DNA of 64,000 nucleotides from Hamiltosporidium tvaerminnensis (Eukaryota > Microsporidia > Dubosqiidae), in assembly GCA_022605425.2 (NCBI GenBank), contig CM061252.1, positions 310,001-374,000 of the forward strand, in the 5' to 3' direction. The first letter of the stretch is position 1, and every line of letters starts with the position of its first letter. Under the pieces are notes generated by a model. That model saw only the letters and a list, made by a program, of their open reading frames with translations, was not told where the DNA came from and did no database searches. Made by a program: the position numbers and the translations under genes. Positions 47,190 to 59,869 of the stretch are shown piece by piece.

Positions 47190-50100
47190 TTTGGAAAATA
47201 GGAATAAGGAAAAATTTTGATAACGAAAAATTAAACATAATAAAAAAAAGGTTGCAAAGACGCCGATGGGGCAATTAATAGTGAAAAGTAGTGCAACTCC
47301 GTAAACAATCCTACCCGAAAACCCCTAACTTTCTCTTATACATAAATAATAGACCCTGCATCAGACCAGATATGCAATAACGCACAATACTGATAGGTTG
47401 ACACCCTACCATCGTCTTAAAACCACTTCTCTTTTCCTCGAAGCTCTTCTTGCAGCCATCGTACGAAACGACAAACCCCATACTTTAGCTATTCCCAAAG
47501 GTAACAGGCTAATAGTCTTGCTGACGATATTTGATTCTGTAACAGCCAACCCAGAAGACTGCACTAAGATTGTTTTTCTTTTATCAGTACAAACAAGTTT
47601 TAAAAGAATGGTTTGAAATGGTTGTAAAGAACTTCACGGGTTATATTGGGGGGATTTGGCTGCTCTGTAACCCTAGAAGTGTTAAAAAGTTAGCAAAAAC
47701 GAGATGGAAAGACAAGTATAATTAGAAGAGGATGCAGAAAGATGTAAAATCGCCTCTTGTCTCACCAGTCATTCACCTTGTTTGACAAGACTTTTTACAT
47801 AAATCTGTAAGATAATTTGTTAGTAAAACCAAAGAAATTCATGAGAGGAAAGTAGAAACGCTGTGTTAAGATTTAATAACAATCAAATAAATTAGGTTGA
47901 TAGTAAAATTTAATACCTCATCCATAGAATAGTCGATGAGTATGCTTATTTTAAAGTATCCGGGTCACTTACAGACGCTGCACAAGTATGTTTGACGAGG
48001 CAACACGCAAAAAAAGCAAAATCTGCTTTAAATAAAAACATAGAAAGTAAAATTTGCGATTTATTACTGTTTAAAAATTCACCGGAGAGGGCCTTAGACC
48101 GGAAAAATTGCTCTGCTTCGGGAAGAAAAGCCCCAAGAAAATCATGCGAGAGTTAATTTTATACTTAAGCAATGTAGATGATCTTTCCGAGGCTCTATGT
48201 TAGAAGAATAAGCCTTGACTTGTTATGTATAGGCACTTCGATGTATGAAAGTAGCAAGTAATTCAGTTTAGCATCGTATTTTGAGTTTTTAGGAGGCGAG
48301 TCTGTCGGGGATTATCTCGGCGTGTTGAATCTGAGCATGTGGTAAGTTGTATTTAAATTGTGAGTTTTTGACCTATAATAAAGCACAAAACGACGAAACT
48401 GCTCTGATATAATTATTATTGATTACATTTGTATCAGATAAAATGCTAACATGCTTGCCTACCTTCATGTATTGATAAGTAGCATTAGTTGGCTTTTCGA
48501 CAGGAAATCTACTGGAAATTACGATATTTACAATTTTAATGACGAGAAACTTATAACTATTTACAAATGTCTTTATGATATTGTAAAATATAAATTTTTA
48601 GAAAGTAAATTTCAAACTGATTGGTTCTAATGTGGCCTTAAGCATTTGATCTCAAAGGTAAAACCGAAAAGAGACTCTGAATAGTCAAATCACTTTCTAT
48701 TTCCAACCTTTATAAGTTAATGACAAAGTATGTTTCGAAAGTCGTCTTACTTGAAGTCGGAAAGGTGAAACTAACATGCAAAAAACCAATTGAGAGCGGT
48801 AAGTAGTATGCAAAAAGACAACAACGCAAGTCCTATTGAAGTTTCCCTTTATAAAGAATATTGGAAAACCCTTAATACAAGTTGAATTAAACAGCGAAAA
48901 GCTTATAATTTCATAAATCATGTATTTTTGGCTCAGTGTAGGAAAATACTTAATTTATCCGCTTGATCTTTGGGGTAAATGCAGGAATAATATCCAAATC
49001 AAAAATTAATAATCTGATAGAGCCTGAAAAATTGTGAAAAAAGAAGGTTGAGAGGTAAAATTGACATTAATTAGTTTGTTACGGAAGTTTTTGTGTTGTA
49101 TATGAATCTTTTGAGCTACAAACTCAATGAGAAATACACAAAAGTGACAATACACAATGATACAAATCCTTATACTACAAATATTACTAGTCAGTGTTCT
49201 TTAACTCTTCGCAAAGGCTATATATTAGAAGCTATAATAAGTGAAGCTAAGAATTTTCAAAGTTTATTTTATTAGAGATAAAAAATAGATGTTAACGCGA
49301 ATTAAACGTGTTGTGAAGATATTCTACTTTTCTAGAAGGCGTTATTTTTTGTTAGATATCTAGGAATAATAGAAGATAGCAAAACTAATACAATACGTAG
49401 TTCATTTAGAGAAATACATAGCAATCTAATTTGGGAGTTGAAAGATATTTTGCATTAAATTAAACGCAAACAAATTATTTTTTGCAATTAATCAATATGC
49501 TATATCGTTATTAACCTATCATATGGAAGTGCTTTGACTTGAACCAGCCAACTTCTTTAATTTGGATGATGCAGCGCGGGCGGTGTCGGTGAAAAACAAG
49601 ATATATCTTCGCCAAAAATATAAAGAACATTTTTACTTTCCCAGAACCGAACCAAGAGAGGCTTACATAGTGTTAAGAGGCAAAGCGAACACATTTTTTG
49701 CAACTCTTTGATTTTCAGAATTAAAAGAAATATCAACTTGAAAAGCAGCAATCCCAAAAGTAGAGACTACTAATAAAATAAATTATGCCTTAATAGAAAG
49801 CTTCTTAAAAGTAAAATTTGATTAAAAAAAGAAGTCACCAAGGCGAGTATAGAAGAATTAGATTACAAAAACATACAACAGAATATAAAAACCGAAAAAT
49901 TATCGCAAAGTTATATAATGCAAGAAAAAATGAGTCTGAATATAAAGTAATCTCTCGGATGGCTAAACCTGGGAACATTAAGTGACGATATGGAGCAGTT
50001 TTATGCTATATTAAAGGTAGAAATGTATTCCAAAGCCGAATATATCTGATAACACTTAATATATCTAGCGACCTCGTAGGTAATTTGGCGACTCGATGTG

Positions 50101-50921
50101 AAAAAAGAATAAACGATGCTTACACCTGACGATACTATGAATTGCCTAGATGCCAGAGTCATTTCTTTTAAATGGATCCAAATTTAAGTCTTCAAAACAA
50201 ATTATAAGCTCCTTACTCAAGAAATCCTTGAAAACGAGCATGCAGAGATAAGAGTGGATAACAAAATAAAAAGGAATGTCAAGATTCAGAATAATAGACC
50301 AAATACATTTGTTTTAGATAAGAAAAAAAAATATGATAGCACTCATCGAACTAAGAATTACTTACCGAGATCCACTTAATAAGTTAAAATAAGAAAAACT
50401 TAGGAAGTATGACCTACTATCCGATGAGTTAGGCCTTTGATAAGTGTACTATTATGATGCTGCCTTACGTAATGACATTAGACGGTGTTGTGAAAAAATA
50501 AAATAAGTCATACCTAAATAGATTGCAAATACCCAGGAATATAGAGACATAAATCCAAAAGATTGTACCTTAGAATACGGTAGAAACAATCTTCTTTGAT
50601 TAACGAAGAGTACCTGCACCAAATCTAATACGGAAGATAGCTGAGAAAAAGCCACGATCGGTGTTATTAAGAGAGCCAAAATGCACGAGGAAAGATAACC
50701 CCTTTAAAACAAGCGAGTAAGATGAAAAAGGTGGTAAACATTTAAAAACAAAAAATATTACACACATTATTTCCGAAGATGAACGCGTTAGAGGAATCGA
50801 CGATTAACATCAATGAAGATACTGATTTATAAAAAATGAAACGATAGTGATTAAATCGGTAGAAGAATATACATGCAAATGATAAACAAAGTTTTAACCC
50901 AGAATTTTATTTAATAAAAAA
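47190..50921 (+). mobile_element. LINE copy L5, old, near full length, heavily decayed
   Basis: Aligned end to end with L2 by eye: the 5' region (CATCGTACGAAACGACAA, AGGTAACAGGCTAATAG), the RT region, the FIDD-region remnants near 49200, the knuckle and endonuclease region near 50100-50600 (GACCAAATACATTTG), and the 3' tail AACCCAGAATTTTATTTAATAA. It has dozens of stops and indels. At the site where L1 and L2 share a TAA after VQTD, L5 has ACA; where they share a TAG after SFWSTI, L5 has AAG. It therefore helps reconstruct the order of mutations. Its 3' end lies about 120 bases from the tRNA-Tyr gene. Confidence 0.8.
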
Positions 50922-51036
50922 GTTATTAAACCAGATTTAAAACTTAACTTTAAACATTATTTAAATCATAAATTTATATATAAAGAAGTTGAAATGAATT
51001 CTGTTAGACAAAAAAACAGTAAATTAAAAATTAAAC

Positions 51037-51042
51037 AAAAAA
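51037..51042 (-). terminator. RNA polymerase III terminator of tRNA-Tyr
   Basis: Six consecutive T on the minus strand begin 2 bases after the tRNA discriminator base, the usual pol III stop signal. Confidence 0.75.
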
Positions 51043-51043
51043 T

Positions 51044-51127
51044 TCTCGCGAGACGGATTTGAACCGCCGACCCTGTGATAACAGCTTAACTCTACAGTCA
51101 CATGCTCTGCCACTGAGCTATCGCGAG
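51044..51127 (-). tRNA. tRNA-Tyr (GTA) with a 12-nt intron
   Basis: Cloverleaf on the minus strand: acceptor CTCGCGA/TCGCGAG, D-arm GCTC..GAGC, anticodon stem TGTGA/TCACA, T-arm GGCGG-TTCAAAT-CCGTC, discriminator A. The sequence between the anticodon-stem halves is 19 bases, not 7. Removing AGTTAAGCTGTT (51080-51091), one base 3' of the anticodon, leaves the loop CTGTAGA with anticodon GTA (51093-51095). Nuclear tRNA-Tyr genes commonly carry an intron at exactly this position, and microsporidia keep very short ones. Confidence 0.93.
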
Positions 51128-51790
51128 CTGAAATTTCTTAAGTATATACATTATAAATAATAGCAATACATATTAAAAATATAAAATAAACTTATATAAA
51201 ATTTCTAGTTTTAACATAAATATATAAAAATAGAAATTATAAATATTTTTTCAGATAGAATTTTCAAATTAAAATACAAAATTTATCAAAATTTGTCCCT
51301 AAGAATACGATAGAAGGCAATAAAATTTCTTCAATCCAATACTGATTTTTTAAACTTAGGGGATGATTTTAACCTCTAAGCAAAAAATTAAATTATTATA
51401 TTTAATATCAATAGAATATACTTTTAAATAGTAATCAAGAAAACAAAATTTGTATTAAAATATGTACGAAATATAAATATAATTCATGTTTCAATTCTGA
51501 TTAATCATTTTTTCTAAAAAAATCTTAACTACATTCAAATTTACAGTTTTAAATCTAATAATTCTATAACGTATTTGAATTATCAAATAAACGTTGAGAA
51601 TAAATAAATGATTCAAAAGCATCTAAGAAATTGCACGTTTGAAAAAACTACAAAATATACTCCAATAATCCCCTAATTATACAAAAAGAAATTACGTTTC
51701 AAATAATTCGTTTTTTTTATTTTCTTTTAAAACCCAAGGAAATTCTAAATAAAATTCAATATCGTAATGAAAATAATTTTTTCAAATTAA
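51128..51790. other. Gene-free AT-rich stretch
   Basis: Upstream flank of tRNA-Tyr. No other tRNA or gene seen. Confidence 0.5.
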
Positions 51791-52476
51791 AATTACATCT
51801 TTTCTATACAGCGACACAGGTTATATTGTTTTCATGACATTTAAAAAGTTCTATAATTAACATAGATAACTGCTCTTAATATATCCTAAGTATCTCGTAT
51901 GATACCTTCATCATAAAGCTTTTCATCTAAAAATATTTAGATGCTATATAGTTGCAGAAAAGTAAGCCAATTAAAATGTAGGATGCAGATAGCAGTTTAA
52001 ACCCAATTTGGACTTTCCAACGATGCACTGCATTTCCAATTACTGTACGCCTACCATATCAACTAAATTCTAGCCAAGATATATTTTAGCGACTTACATG
52101 GAACCAAGTAGATTTTATAAGGCCATCCAACACATATAGTTTGCTAATATGCATTCCCGGGTTTTAAAATGTATGTATTTTTGTATCTCTCAGGCGCCAG
52201 GTCTTCTAAATTCTGTGTGCAAGGCTAGGTTTTGAAATTTTTCTAAATCAATTTCAACTGTAAACCTAAAGAACAAAATCCAATGCATAAAAAACTACAA
52301 ATTTCTTGATAAAAAAAGTTTCCGTTATTTAGAATATCTCCTACTTATGCAGGTCCAATGTTCCATTGAGAATTATATATGATAAAAATCTGCCAAAAGT
52401 ATAAACAATGACAGTTACTTTGATTTCATCTGATCATCGCAAAGTAGAAAGTTTTAGTGCGGTTATCTTCCCTTCA
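51791..52476 (+). repeat. 0.7-kb dispersed repeat, decayed copy 5
   Basis: Most blocks are present but diverged: ACATCTTTTCTATACAGCGA at the start; TTTTCATGACATTTAAAAAG; CAAGATATATTTTAGCGACT; GTAGAAAGTTTTAGTGCGG, then TTATCTTCCCTTC at the end. It ends about 225 bases from the stop codon of the Paf1-like gene, the same arrangement as copy 4 and the membrane-protein gene. Confidence 0.75.
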
Positions 52477-52700
52477 AAACATAAAATTATAAATAAATAA
52501 AATAAATCTATGAAATAGAATATAAACCCAAGAAAAAAGAATAAAAGGTATTGAAATAAACTTTAAATTTTTGAATTTTTAATCAAAAAATTATAAATTT
52601 AGTAAAAATATTATTTTATTTAAATTCTTATCATAAATATAATATTTAGAAATTTAAAAAATATTTACTTTCTAACAAATAATTTTTTATTTTTTTATAT

Positions 52701-53531
52701 TTATTCTGCATTTTTTGTAAGATTTTTAGTTTTAATAGAATTAAGTTTAAGATTGCTTTCTATTTTATGATATAAAATTTTATCTTCTTTTATTTCAAAA
52801 AGTAGATATTCTGACATATCCTGGGGTAAATTGCTATAAGTTTTGTCACCATTTGTGATAATATTAGAATATCCACCAAAAGAATTTTTTAGATTTTTTA
52901 ATTCAATATTTTCTGGTTCATCATTTAAAAAAGTTGCACCCAGTAAACGCATTTCACCAGGAAAAACATCCAACACAGTTTCTATTTCATTTGGTAAATT
53001 TATATTCTCTTCATTTCTATGATTATTTACAACTTCTATTTCACTATCTTTATAATCAGAGGTATTATCATCTGCTTCTTCCATCATTCCATCAATTTGT
53101 TTCTTTTCGATTTTTATATCCTCAACTCGTTTATCAATTTCTTTGAATTCGTATATATTTACATTTTCAAATGTTTTTTCAATCATTTCATTCCATTTGA
53201 TGCAAGTATCTTCTACTACTCTCTCTTCTTTAATACTTTGTAAATTATTTCGTAAAACAAATTCATCTTCTTCTAACGGTAAAACTTGATTATCTACATT
53301 TTCATTCAAACCATCTTTTAATTCTTCAAAAACATAGGAAAATAAATCAATGTTTAAAACAGAAAGAATTGGTGTATAAAGTTTTTTTGGAATTTTAGAA
53401 TCCAATGAATCGTCATGAGCTGTAAAATCGTGTTGTATTTCCAAAGGTATTTTTTTTAAAGAAGGAAGTGGCGGTGGAGGTGAAATTAAATATTTATTTA
53501 TGTCTTTTAAATTATCATCATTGAAATTCAT
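52701..53531 (-). CDS. Paf1-like transcription elongation complex subunit
   Basis: 276 residues, acidic, single exon. The colinear pattern fits eukaryotic Paf1: an early PPPPLPSLKKIPLE segment (18-31, compare the 'LPDIPFDPK' region); KLYTPILSVLNIDLFSYV (50-67, compare the 'LTEPDLGVTIDLINP' segment); IEKTFENVN (117-125, Paf1 has IEKTFEDAQ); VFPGEMRLLGATFLNDEP (189-206, compare 'FPDFKMWINP...FDSDP'); and EYLLFEIKEDKILYHKIES (241-259, compare 'YFFIFREGDGVYYNELET'). Paf1 recruits histone modifiers to elongating RNA polymerase II. Shorter than the yeast and human proteins (about 445-530), lacking most of the acidic tail. Family comparison is from memory, so the name is provisional. The start is decided by a CCC motif. 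Confidence 0.6.
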   Translation of the reverse strand: MNFNDDNLKDINKYLISPPPPLPSLKKIPLEIQHDFTAHDDSLDSKIPKKLYTPILSVLNIDLFSYVFEELKDGLNENVDNQVLPLEEDEFVLRNNLQSIKEERVVEDTCIKWNEMIEKTFENVNIYEFKEIDKRVEDIKIEKKQIDGMMEEADDNTSDYKDSEIEVVNNHRNEENINLPNEIETVLDVFPGEMRLLGATFLNDEPENIELKNLKNSFGGYSNIITNGDKTYSNLPQDMSEYLLFEIKEDKILYHKIESNLKLNSIKTKNLTKNAE

Positions 53532-53538
53532 TTTCTAT

Positions 53539-53541
53539 GGG
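53539..53541 (-). promoter_or_regulatory. CCC start motif of the Paf1-like gene
   Basis: The minus strand reads GATTTACCCATAGAAAATG, with CCC 7 bases from the start codon. Confidence 0.75.
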
Positions 53542-53544
53542 TAA

Positions 53545-56500
53545 ATCAGTTTCTATTTTTTTACACCAACGCTAAGAAATTTTTCTTAAATTTAATACTT
53601 CTTAAAAAATAATTTCTTTTTAAATTTAAGAAATTAAAGAAAAACAAATTAGAATGAATAAATTTTTAAAAGAAATATTTCTATAATATTAAAATGAATA
53701 AAGAATAAGAAACAATAAAAGTTTAATTTGCAAAAATATTTATTTTTAGAGCTTCAAAAAATAAGAGAATGTATTTATAAAATATATTTTTATATTTGCA
53801 CTCAGATTACAACTAAAAAAATTTTCAAAAGTTAGTCTAAAGAAATGATTTTATTTAATGTTGTAAACCATACGATTCTTTTTTAATTTCTTAAAAAAAT
53901 AAAATTAGTTTAAAGGTTTATGAAAAAAACAGAAAAGACAGAAATTGGAGTGATGGATATCATATGAAAACATATTTTAATTATGTCTTTTATCTGCTGT
54001 TTTATTTTTCCATAAAATTATTTCGTACACAAATATATTTTATGCTGTGCCGAAAGACCTCCCTTTACGGTGTATAAAAGGCCCCCTGAAATTACATTTT
54101 GGTTTAACAGCAGTATAGTGTGTTAATATGCTCTCCTGGGTTCTTTATAATACTCTCTTTTTAAATTACAAGAATTGGAGTCAAAAACTACGAATAAAAA
54201 TAGTAAAAAAACGAATTATCTTTAAATCAGCTACATTTCTTTAAAAAACTATTTTAGTAGCGTAGCTGTTGTTTTTTTAAATTTTCGAATTTTTATTAAA
54301 CTATAGTAAGGATGCCTATAATATAATAGGAACTAAAAAAAGAAGGAGAAGTTACAAACCAAATAAATATAAAGAAAAATAAATTAACTAAGATTAAAAG
54401 ATTTCATTTATTTTTATTTTCGTAAATTTTTAATAAATTTTCAAGTTCATATTGTTGCAATCTTACTGAGATTTCATATTTTTTCTCCGAAACGGTTATT
54501 TGAATCCAAAGAAAACATAAATATAATTTTTTTAGACCAATCGGAATTGAAGATGAGAAGATCCGCCAAATTTCACCTTTGGCTGGGATTAAAGCTCTGA
54601 AGCGTGGTTATTTATAAAACGACATACAATGTCCTTAGTTTCAAATTTTCTTTCTATTTTTTTGCTACTAAAAAGCCAAAATACAACTGAAATTCTAAAT
54701 CCTTCTAAAATATACATACATTCAATGGATGGACTTAAAAAGACAGATATTCTATTTTCTTTGATTAAAGAAGAGGTAAAAAGAAGAGACAAAATGGAGA
54801 TAGTAACCTGAAAAGTGCGTATAAGAATATAATACGAGGCACAAAACAATATATGCCCATATTTTATATACATCGCGAAGAGTAAGAGCTCTTGTACAGA
54901 TTAAAATTTGAAATACCTCCAAAATCGCATAAGATATCAGATGGTCAAAGCGCCGGCTCAAATTCTCGCACAAAAATTTTCAATGAACAATCTAACAAAA
55001 TTAAACGGAAAAAAATATAAAATAAATCAGCCAAAAAAATAGGAAACAACGAATTTTAAATAATTTTTATCTTATTGTATACTCGAAGAAGAATTTATTT
55101 TTCATATTTTAATATGTTATAATGAAAATTTGGGTTTGAATACACATCTTGTGAAGTTTATTCTTGCTTATATCGGAGCGTAAGTGAATAAAGAAATGGA
55201 AAGCAACATGATAATTTCATTATCTGATACATCATGCCTAACAAAAAATATTTTCTTTATAAAGAACAAAAAGGCTTTATACTTTATTAAAACAAACGAA
55301 AAATTGAAAAGGTGAAAAATTTATGACGAAATATTCTAAGCTATAGTAGTTATTATTAAATAAAAATGGATTATTCGATTTTCTCATAAAATATAAAATT
55401 ATATTTTATTTAACTTCTAATGGTGAAAGAACGAAAACTACGAAATAACTAGTAAGATCCTATTAATAAACCTTTTATACAACAATTCTTGATTTAAAAT
55501 GTTACAAAATCCTTTATTTAAAAGATAGAGCAGTCTCTATCAAATATACCTTTCATCCGGGTGCCTCGAGAGAGATTACGACATTTAAGAATAAGCAATA
55601 ATGTGCTAAGTTGACCCAAAAACCCAATCTGAATAAATTAAAAAAGAAAAGAAATGCTGATTTACTAACAACTGAAATCCAAGTTGAAATATATTACCGA
55701 GAGAGACCAATAGGATAGTAACAAACCAAACCTCCAATATAAGTTACGCAAAGAAAATACTAGAACAATCTGAATATATGGTACTAAAAATTCAATAATT
55801 TTGATGAAAAAAAAAGAGAAACATCATCTTGGTTGTTGAGACTAATCTAACAATCTAGGAGAAACTTTTTTGCATTAAATGAAAACTCCTATGGGGATCA
55901 TTTAATATATTTTTTTTATCGAAATATCGATTAAATTTCTTTACATTGAAATTAATCAACCAAAAAGACGCAAAATCAGAATCTTTTTTAATGAATTCTA
56001 TGCAATATGATAGTGCTATAATTCTATTTGAACTTATGCAAATATTGAAATTTCTCTTCCGCCAAGTTTATTACATCACCATATTAACAGAAAAATTTGC
56101 TCTCTTTCGAATACCTTGCATTCAGGTAAGAGGATACCAGAATACATTTTTTTGTTTTATTCTGGATAAAGATGCGGCAAAAATGAAAGAATATATGTTT
56201 GTTACTAAAGCGTAGATATCCAAATATAATGGAAGAAACATTACTTCATTTGGTTACAGCCTTTTATCCTTCGAAAAAAAGGCGGGCGAAGTAGTAAAAG
56301 AACGAAACACCTCGGTTCTTTTTCATGCTCCAAAACTGAAGTAACAAGAGTTCGGATTATTTATATTCAAACAATAGGCATGGTTTCGGCTTTATATTAA
56401 AGTAGCTATGGGTTTTCTAAGCGAAACATCAAGTTCACATCAAATGAGACTGCCCGCGACATCTAAGCTTCAATAATACATCGATGTATATATATCAAAC

Positions 56501-59500
56501 TGTATCTAGTATAGCATAAAAACCCGAATTTATCTGCTATTCCACTAGTTGTTAGATAGAAAAAACCGAAGCACAAATTTTAAACTAAAAAACCGAAGAG
56601 AAACCTTATAAAAACCACCGCATATATGTTACGTAGAAACAGCTTTTATCATAACAATCACAAATAAGCAACGAACTATGCGGCTTAAATACTCATATGA
56701 TAAATTAGAAAATAGACTTAAATAGTTTATTGAAGCGATATAAATATGAATCCATATAGAACTCAGCATAAAAAGTACCGAGCTAAAAATTAAAATTAAC
56801 CACAAGGATTTTTACATCAAAATCTCGAACAGTATTCTTGTGAGAGAACAGGTAGCGTACCTTAGAAATCTTAAACGGCTTTCGAAACATACAGAATAAG
56901 TTTCGGGGTGTTAATGAAATTACAATGAGCATGTGAAGCTAGATTTAGTCATAATTACGAAAGGAATCTCAATAAGGCTCAATATTAAAATTAAAATGAA
57001 AATGAACAGGCAAATACTAATCTGCTAAAGTAAACGAAATTCTTGGATTAAAATATATGGCTTTTATTAAAGCAGGTGAAATAAAACTTTTTAAAACTAT
57101 AAAGTATATTTGATGTTAACGAAAATCACATAATAACCTTAGTTATGTTCTCAAGTTGATAGTATTACAAAGGAATGTACTTAACGTAAAACTAGATAAA
57201 TTTATAATCTACTAACGGTAACCTCTTTATAAAAAATCGCAATTTCCTATGCTAAAAACATAATATATCATATTTCTTATACAAAATGAAGATTTTGTTT
57301 GCGATAGAAAATAGGATTTTTCACTAACAAGATGGTTGCCTATAGTCTAAATGTTCTGTTAAAACTTTGGTTTCACATAAATAAAGCATTTTTATTTTTA
57401 AAAAATCCAGAATGCCTCTTTGTCTATTTCAAGGAAACGGTGGACAATGAAAATAAAAACATAGATTAATGAAATCTGATCAAGTATATATATTTTAGAT
57501 ATCAATTAATTCATACTTTTCCGAAGAAAATATAAATTCGAAAAACAAAAACGAAGCCATCATGATAAAAAAATTGACATATATTCTTTTTTAACAAATT
57601 TTATATTTAAGGAAGATCAAAAAAGAAAAAATATCAACTTAAATAAAGGCCGGATATTTAAAAAAAATATTTATGAAAAAAACTTGAACTTCTCAATATT
57701 GAAATTTTACTTAAACCATGAAAATTAATGACTTTATTAACTATCTTGCATTAAAATATTTTGCATTCGGAATTGTATTTTTTACGACTTTCGCTGTCAA
57801 AAATACCCTTGCTAGCTTATACGAATTCTAAAGTTGGGTGAACAAAAATAAATAACATAAATTTAAAGCATCCTGGCAAAATGGCTTAGATAAGTCAAAG
57901 ATTAAAGCGACAACATAATGATCTAATTACTACAATTTTTTGAGAAATTATTTTGATTCATGTCTTGTAAATGCTGCGAGAGACATCTCCAAACCATGAA
58001 CATACCCTAAAAATGGACTTTTTAAGACGGCTGCTGCTTGCATAAATCTGTCGTTGAAATATTTGCAAATCATGAGGTACATATGCATGGAAAATAAACA
58101 CTATTTTAATTACACGCTAATAACGCTCTGGCAAATTCGAATTGTTGATTTTCGGTTCAATATTTTGTAATTTTAAATTTAAGAAAAACTTAAAAAAAAT
58201 TTATTATCTAAGATAACTTCAATAAATCGAAACGATTTTTTTGTGGAACATGGATACAAAAAACTCCTGCTTCATTGAAAAAACGGTATTATTTAAACAA
58301 AAGAAAAGCAGCAGATTTTTTTTTTAAAATTTCCTGCATTTTGCGATAAGAGGAAGCAAAAATCTTTATAAGATTGCTATAAATTACACAACACTTAACT
58401 TGGTACACAACGCTAAAACATTTTTTACGTGATCAAAATATTCTTAGGTTATTTACGAGATTTATTTAGGAAAGAAACAAACACGAGCGAAAAGCGGAAA
58501 AAATGTGATAATTCTCCTATCATCTTGAATGAAGCAACTGGAGTTATGCTTTTCTCATTTGAACTATTGCTAGAATCGTGAGAGAAATTAAATGTACATT
58601 TATGTCGATCTCTGGTCAAATGTTATTAGATAAAGGGAGCGATAATTACAAAAATTCCCTGTATTTAAAGGAGCACGAGCGTTAAAGATAGTTCATCCAA
58701 TCCTTAAATTTTGCCAAAATATAAATAATTTCAATCGTTTAAAATTTGTAAAAATATTCAACTAGGTAAACGTCTTTTATGAATAACCTTTTAAACTTGA
58801 CAACAAACAAGCATGATTGATGATGTATAAACGACAGTTCTCAAAAATACAATCTCAAATGATTTTTAAGGATTTGTAGAAAGATATTTTGTACATTTTT
58901 TGGTTAAAAATTAATCCAAGCTTTTAAAAAGAAGCAGTTCTTGCTCATGCGAATGAATAGTTAGTAGATATATCGGTATCTACTTGATATTTTTATCAAG
59001 CCGAGGGACCACTTTTTGTTAAGATGGATTCGTGATATAGATTAAATATAATCCGAAATGATTTTTTTGGTATGTTGTAAACACCATAAACCTTTAGATC
59101 GCCGAAAATGCCCTTAACACAAATAAAAAGGCTATAATTATCCTTCATCAAGATTTGAATGTAGAATGAGATTTAATATCCGAAATCAAACCAATAATAA
59201 GAAACATAGCCGAATCTCAGTACTTTCAAGTAATTAAAAAACTACGTTTAAGAGATTATACATTCTCACCGATAATTAATTTAATATCAAACATAGATCA
59301 TAAGTGCTAAACCTAAAAGAAACCTTTTTTCTATAATTTCAAATTTGTCATTGAAATACACAAAAGTAAATCCTTATATTTGATATAATGAGATTTGTCA
59401 ATGTTCTGAGTTTTATTAAAAGGTATCTTTATATCTATTATAAGAATGAAGACTCAAAAGTATGTTAAAATTTATATCCAAAATTAGAAGCAAATCCAAA

Positions 59501-59869
59501 TTTTACTCAGAATGAAACCATGTTTTTATTGAAACAAGCCTTATAGAGTCGTTTAAGACTTCCCAGAATGTTACTTTCGACTATTTGATTTTTTTTTTCA
59601 ATTTTATTATAAAAATAAAACGCACTCACTTGAAATATTTACTACAAAAATTATTATATTTCATTTCATCAAAATACTATTGGTAAATTTAGGAAAACAA
59701 AGTTAAAACAGTTTTAAATTATATATTGTATATTTATATTCTAGGTCACATTGGTGGATAGCCAATAATCCTATTAAAAATATCTTAATTGACAGTAATT
59801 AGAGAAATTGATGTAAAAGATATTTTCTGGATTTTTTGTGGGATTTATCGCACTTTAATTTCCGTTGAT
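53545..59869. other. Long gene-free AT-rich stretch (6.3 kb)
   Basis: No CCC or TATA-associated frame, tRNA or intact repeat recognised. Short frames (54589-54973, 55946-56215) lack signal, family or start features. Base composition varies mildly, with less AT-rich patches near 54540-54970 and 56280-56650, consistent with very old decayed insertions. Confidence 0.5.

Noticed and set aside
32290-54090. Possible additional repeat shared by 32.4-32.6 kb and 54.0-54.1 kb
   Set aside because: Only a short AT-rich string (AAATATATTTTATGC) is clearly shared; that is not enough in this composition.
54589-56215. Short frames near 54.6-55.0 kb and 55.9-56.2 kb
   Set aside because: Hydrophobic low-complexity translations without start signals or family motifs; the frame at 55946 begins at a non-ATG codon.
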